From positions 1-64,000 of the forward strand of contig CAJXRQ010000008.1 of NCBI GenBank assembly GCA_913060505.1: 64,000 nucleotides of DNA, given 5' to 3'. The notes below the pieces were generated by a model. It saw nothing but the letters and a program-made list of their open reading frames with translations, was not told the origin of the DNA and did no database searches. This stretch comes from an uncultured Desulfovibrio sp. (lineage in GTDB: Bacteria > Desulfobacterota > Desulfovibrionia > Desulfovibrionales > Desulfovibrionaceae). Made by a program: the position numbers and the translations under genes. Of this stretch, positions 60,805-64,000 are shown one piece after another; within the stretch, counting starts at the first letter, position 1; the number at the start of each line of letters is the position of its first letter.

Positions 60805-61464
60805 ATGAGCATGGAAATTCCCATTGTCAGAAATGTGCTGGAAGCAAACGACCGGATTGCCGAGGAACTGAAGGCCCTCTTCAGGGAAAAAGGCATTCTG
60901 TGTCTCAATCTCATGAGTTCGCCGGGTGCTGGTAAGACCAGCCTGCTGGAACGCACCCTGACCGACCTCAAGGACGAGTTCGGCATGGCCGTGGTGGAAG
61001 GCGATTTGCAAACCGACAACGACGCCCGGCGCGTAGCCGCCACAGGTGTGCAGGCCGTACAGGTCAACACCGAGGGCGGTTGCCATCTGGACTCCGGCAT
61101 GGTGCTGGATGCGGTTCGTTCCATGGATTTGAACAATATCGACATTTTGTTCGTGGAAAACGTAGGCAACCTTGTCTGTCCGGCCGAATTCGACGTGGGC
61201 GAAGATTACAAGGTCACGCTTCTTTCCGTGACCGAGGGCGACGACAAGCCTGAAAAGTATCCCCTCATGTTCCATATCTCTGCCGTGATGTTGCTGAACA
61301 AGGTCGACCTGTTGCCCTATGTCGATTTCAATCTCGACAATGCGGCCAACCATGCCAAGACCTTGAACAAGGATATCGAGGTCATGCCCATTTCCTGCCG
61401 AAACGGCGACGGGCTTGAATCATGGTACAAGTGGTTGCGAGAAAAACGCTCCGAAAAAAAATAA
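60805..61464 (+). CDS. hypB: Hydrogenase maturation GTPase HypB
   Basis: 219-residue SIMIBI-class GTPase. The P-loop SSPGAGKTS, GDLQTDNDARR switch region, CHLD metal-site part, FVENVGNLVCPAEFDVGE and NKVDLLPY are all present. There is no histidine-rich N-terminal nickel-storage tail. It delivers nickel with HypA using GTP hydrolysis. AAGGAG lies upstream of ATG 60805 and a strong terminator follows the gene. Confidence 0.97.
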   Translation: MSMEIPIVRNVLEANDRIAEELKALFREKGILCLNLMSSPGAGKTSLLERTLTDLKDEFGMAVVEGDLQTDNDARRVAATGVQAVQVNTEGGCHLDSGMVLDAVRSMDLNNIDILFVENVGNLVCPAEFDVGEDYKVTLLSVTEGDDKPEKYPLMFHISAVMLLNKVDLLPYVDFNLDNAANHAKTLNKDIEVMPISCRNGDGLESWYKWLREKRSEKK

Positions 61465-61489
61465 TTTTTCCGACTTAACATTTCGTCAT

Positions 61490-61523
61490 GCCCCGCCCGG
61501 TTTGCCGTGCGGGGCTTTTTTTT
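61490..61523 (+). terminator. Terminator after hypB
   Basis: GCCCCGC (61490-61496) pairs with GCGGGGC (61509-61515), followed by eight T residues. Confidence 0.92.
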
Positions 61524-61569
61524 GTCGGGCGAATAATTAGTCCGCTTTCGTGTTATTTATCCTCTTTTC

Positions 61570-62937
61570 ATGCGTGAATTTTGGGCGTATGCTGCGCCCA
61601 TGTCGTTTCCAAAAGAGTTGCCGTTCGAGGATGTGCTGGCCTCCATTGCCGATGGCGTGTTCACTGTGGATACGGATTGGAATATTACCTATTTCAACGA
61701 ATCCGCGGAACGGATCACTGGCATTCCCGCTCAGGAAGCCCTTGGTCAGAAGTGCTGGGACGTATTTCACTCCAGTCTGTGTGACGGTTCGTGTGCCCTG
61801 CGGGAGTGCATCGGCTCGTCCGGGGTGATTTCCGGCAAATCCATTTTTATCGTGCGCCCGGATGGGCACAAGGTTCCGGTGTCCATTTCCGCCGCGCCGT
61901 TGCGTAATGCGGACGGGGAAATTGTGGGAGGCGTGGAAACGTTCCGTGACCTGACCGAGTTGCAATTGATGCGTCGCAAGGTGGAAGACCAGTACGGTTT
62001 TGAGGATATCGTGGGGCACAGCGAAGCTCTGGACAAGATTTTTCGCATCCTGCCGCAGGTGAGCCGGAGCGAGGCCACGGTGCTGCTGTTGGGTGAATCC
62101 GGCACCGGCAAGGAGTTGTTCGCCCGCGCGGTGCACAATCTGAGCGGCCGGCGGGAGGGGCCGTTCGTGGCAGTGAACTGTGGCGCGTTGCCCGATACGC
62201 TTTTGGAATCCGAGTTGTTCGGCTACAAGGCCGGGGCTTTTACGGACGCCAAGGGCGACAAGCCGGGGCGTTTTGAACTGGCCCGTGGCGGAACAATTTT
62301 TCTGGACGAAATCGGCGACCTGCCTGCCAAATTGCAGGTAAAATTGCTGCGCGTGTTGCAGGAAAAGATTTATGAACCTTTGGGCGGAGTCAAGCCGGTT
62401 CCCTGTGATGCGCGCATCGTCGCAGCCACCAACCGTGATCTGGAAACACTCGTGGCGGAGGGAGCGTTCCGGCAGGATCTCTATTACCGGCTCAACGTGG
62501 TCACCTTGCGTCTGCCTCCCCTTCGGGACCGGCGGGAAGACATTCCGTTGCTGGTCAATCATTTCATCCGTGAATACAACGCCGTACAGGACAAGGACGT
62601 ACAGGGCGTGTCCGAAGACGTCATGGCCTTGTTGTTGCGGCACGACTTTCCGGGCAATGTCCGCGAACTGGAAAACATCCTCGAATTTTCCTTCATCCTC
62701 TGTTCCAGCGGTTTCATCCAGCTGGAGCATTTGCCGGACAGTATCCGGCCCTCACAGGCCGTCGACAGCATGACGGATGGTCAGGGCGGGACATTGGAGG
62801 AAATCAAGTGCCGGGCAGTGCTTCGTGCTCTGGAGCGTAACGAGGGCCGCAAAATGGCAACATGCCGTGAATTGGGAATTTCGAAGGACACGTTACGCCG
62901 AATGTTGCAACGATGCGCGGAGACGGGCGCAGAATAA
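61570..62937 (+). CDS. Sigma-54-dependent transcriptional activator with PAS domain, probable regulator of the orp genes
   Basis: 455 residues. An N-terminal PAS domain (residues about 18-130; includes a cysteine-rich segment CWDVFHSSLCDGSCALREC) is followed by an AAA+ domain with Walker A GESGTGKE, the sigma-54 contact loop reading GAFTDA instead of the usual GAFTGA, Walker B TIFLDEIGD, and a C-terminal Fis-type helix-turn-helix (ATCRELGISKDTLRRML). It corresponds in type and place to the cognate activator of the orange protein operons of Desulfovibrio vulgaris (DVU2106). A good -24/-12 promoter follows. Start is uncertain: ATG 61570 or ATG 61600, both without a clear ribosome binding site. 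Confidence 0.88.
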   Translation: MREFWAYAAPMSFPKELPFEDVLASIADGVFTVDTDWNITYFNESAERITGIPAQEALGQKCWDVFHSSLCDGSCALRECIGSSGVISGKSIFIVRPDGHKVPVSISAAPLRNADGEIVGGVETFRDLTELQLMRRKVEDQYGFEDIVGHSEALDKIFRILPQVSRSEATVLLLGESGTGKELFARAVHNLSGRREGPFVAVNCGALPDTLLESELFGYKAGAFTDAKGDKPGRFELARGGTIFLDEIGDLPAKLQVKLLRVLQEKIYEPLGGVKPVPCDARIVAATNRDLETLVAEGAFRQDLYYRLNVVTLRLPPLRDRREDIPLLVNHFIREYNAVQDKDVQGVSEDVMALLLRHDFPGNVRELENILEFSFILCSSGFIQLEHLPDSIRPSQAVDSMTDGQGGTLEEIKCRAVLRALERNEGRKMATCRELGISKDTLRRMLQRCAETGAE

Positions 62938-63024
62938 GCCGCCATAAATTTCCAAGACGAACTTTGCGCCGTTTTTAATGTGCGGCTTTGTTTTTAACTA
63001 GTTATTATTGTTGGGTTTATATTC

Positions 63025-63041
63025 TTGGCATGTTGTGTGCT
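63025..63041 (+). promoter_or_regulatory. Sigma-54 (-24/-12) promoter of the orp operon
   Basis: TTGGCATG TTGT GTGCT at 63025-63041 fits the YTGGCACG-N4-TTGCW pattern with the GG and GC doublets exactly 10 bases apart. Transcription should start near 63052, 35 bases before the next gene. It lies directly after the sigma-54 activator gene. An inverted GCCG/CGGC pair around 62968-62986 could be part of an activator site or a weak terminator. Confidence 0.85.
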
Positions 63042-63086
63042 TAACGGGTTTGTCCGTTGCGACAACCCGTAGCGGAGCAAAAAATT

Positions 63087-63572
63087 ATGAATGATAAACA
63101 ACTTGTTTGCCTGGCCTGTTACGAAGAACGTCTCGCTTCCGTGTTCGACAACGCGGACGAGTTTCGTTTCTATCAGGTGAACGAGGACGGAATTTGCCCC
63201 GCAGGTCACCTATCCCTTCCCTCAAAGGACCCAATGGACAGGACATCCGCCATACTGGCCTGCGGGGTAACAACTCTTGTTTGCGGCGCATTGTGCGGCC
63301 GCACTGAACGTCAGCTTATTAATGCTGGTATCGCCGTCCGCCCGTGGGTCAGAGGTAGCGTTGAGGAAGTGCTCGACGCTTTTGAACGAGGCTCCATTGA
63401 AACTCTGGCCATGCCCGGGTGCCGTGCCGCGAGTGGCGATGCAACCCGGCCGGGAATGGGGCGTTGCTGCTCCGGCACAGGTTTGGGACGGCGCCGGGGA
63501 ACCGGCTTGCAGAAAGCAACCGGTTGCCGGGCGGGCGGCGTACTCAAAAAGAAAACAAACGGGGGTAAATGA
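63087..63572 (+). CDS. Orange-protein operon protein with NifX/MTH1175-like C-terminal segment (DVU2107-type)
   Basis: 161 residues. The N-terminal 45 residues carry CLACYEERLASVFDNADEF and a CPAGH group; the middle (ILACGVTTLVCGALCGRTERQLINAGIAVRPWVRGSVEEVLDAFE) matches the dinitrogenase iron-molybdenum-cofactor-type domain; the C-terminal 50 residues are Gly/Arg/Cys-rich and low-complexity. In D. vulgaris the gene before the orange protein gene is of this kind. The protein is probably involved in assembly of the orange protein metal cluster. GGAG lies 10 bases before ATG 63087; it overlaps the next gene by 4 bases. Confidence 0.85.
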   Translation: MNDKQLVCLACYEERLASVFDNADEFRFYQVNEDGICPAGHLSLPSKDPMDRTSAILACGVTTLVCGALCGRTERQLINAGIAVRPWVRGSVEEVLDAFERGSIETLAMPGCRAASGDATRPGMGRCCSGTGLGRRRGTGLQKATGCRAGGVLKKKTNGGK

Positions 63573-63931
63573 TGAAGATAGCAATCAGCAGTACCGGGCC
63601 GGAACTTTCCAGCCCCATGGATGTTCGTTTCGGGCGTGCCGCCGGTTTCGTGATCATGGAAACCGACTCGGGCGATTTCGAATACGTTGATAATGAACAG
63701 AATTTTACCCTGCCGCAGGGCGCCGGCATCCAGTCTGCGCAGAACGTGGCAGCGACCGGAGCCAAGGTCGTGATTACCGGCCACGCCGGTCCCAAGGCCT
63801 ACAAGGCATTGGAACATGGCGGCATTGCCTTGTATCTGGGGCAGGGAGGCACAGTGCAGGAAGCGGTGGACGCTTTCAAGGCCGGAATGCTGGAAGCAGC
63901 ACAGGGGCCGGACAAGGAAGGCCACTGGTAA
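63569..63931 (+). CDS. orp: Orange protein (ORP), NifX/NifB-family molybdenum-copper cluster protein
   Basis: 120-residue protein whose sequence (MKIAISSTGPELSSPMDVRFGRAAGFVIMETDSGDFEYVDN; AGIQSAQNVAATGAKVVITGHAGPKAYKAL) matches the orange protein of Desulfovibrio, which binds a mixed Mo-Cu-sulfide cluster non-covalently and belongs to an ORP complex linked to cell division. No cysteine ligands occur, consistent with a non-covalently held cluster. ATG 63569 and ATG 63572 are tandem; the first overlaps the previous stop codon (ATGA). GGGGG precedes it. Confidence 0.9.
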   Translation: MMKIAISSTGPELSSPMDVRFGRAAGFVIMETDSGDFEYVDNEQNFTLPQGAGIQSAQNVAATGAKVVITGHAGPKAYKALEHGGIALYLGQGGTVQEAVDAFKAGMLEAAQGPDKEGHW

Positions 63932-63938
63932 TGGACAT

Positions 63939-63958
63939 AAGGGGTTTGACAACCCCTT
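63939..63958 (+). other. Intercistronic hairpin after orp
   Basis: AAGGGGTT (63939-63946) and AACCCCTT (63951-63958) form a perfect 8-bp stem with a TGAC loop, without a T-tract. A GTG at 63959 begins an open frame that runs off the window, so the operon may continue. Confidence 0.6.
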
Positions 63959-64000
63959 GTGAGTGATTATTTCCCGTTACACACCGGCCACGGCCGGAAT

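Noticed and set aside
63959-64000. Start of a third orp-operon gene (GTG, 14 codons to the window edge)
   Set aside because: Too short to identify, and the start overlaps the base of a hairpin; mentioned only with that hairpin.

Overview
The window looks like chromosome of a mesophilic sulfate-reducing bacterium of the Desulfovibrionaceae (Desulfovibrio or Pseudodesulfovibrio type). The reasons are the aprA-qmoABCD dissimilatory sulfate reduction locus, a tetraheme class III cytochrome c3, a siroheme-decarboxylase-type gene next to hemL (alternative heme route), an NfnAB-type transhydrogenase pair, and an orange-protein (ORP) operon with its sigma-54 regulator. Coding density is high, most transcription units end in clear hairpin plus T-tract terminators, and no rRNA, tRNA, CRISPR array, insertion sequence or prophage was recognised.

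Layout. 1-6.8 kb: 3' part of aprA, then qmoA, qmoB, qmoC and the sulfate-reducer-specific gene qmoD, which together carry electrons between the quinone pool and APS reductase. 6.8-7.2 kb: AT-rich spacer. 7.2-12.1 kb: complete branched-chain amino acid type ABC transporter in the order livG, livK-like, livH, livM, livF. 12.2-19.4 kb: signalling block with a three-PAS hybrid histidine kinase and two paralogous Cache-HAMP chemoreceptors on the minus strand, with a candidate 25-residue Cys-containing small gene between them. 19.5-24.2 kb: tetrapyrrole genes (ahb-type siroheme decarboxylase, hemL, cbiG, cobJ/cbiH), an acetyltransferase and cytochrome c3. 24.2-28 kb: a very acidic repeat protein with a PopZ-like C-terminus, a trypsin-like protease with a PDZ domain, and an opposing potassium channel whose 3' end overlaps it.

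28-33.5 kb: translation operon ffh, rpsP, khpA, rimM, trmD (fused to a second SPOUT domain), rplS, rnhB. 33.6-35.2 kb: two exported proteins on the minus strand, one a VWA-OmpA fusion, separated from rnhB by a perfect 60-base palindrome. 35.5-42.2 kb: envelope and repair genes hldD, lptD, mutL, alr and a small gene. 42.3-49.2 kb: small proteins, nfnB/nfnA, an unknown gene behind a structured leader, copA and copZ. 49.4-55.6 kb: a 1473-residue beta-propeller hybrid kinase and ilvD. 55.8-60.3 kb: a P460-type cytochrome, then two PHO boxes ahead of phoR, pit and a DUF47 gene. 60.4-64 kb: hypA, hypB, a sigma-54 activator, a -24/-12 promoter and the first two orp genes; the operon may run past the right edge.

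Start codons were chosen from Shine-Dalgarno spacing and the usual family N-terminus. GTG or TTG starts are proposed for livM, the protease gene, ffh, lptD and nfnB. Long open frames antisense to qmoABC and to the acidic gene are treated as codon-bias shadows.
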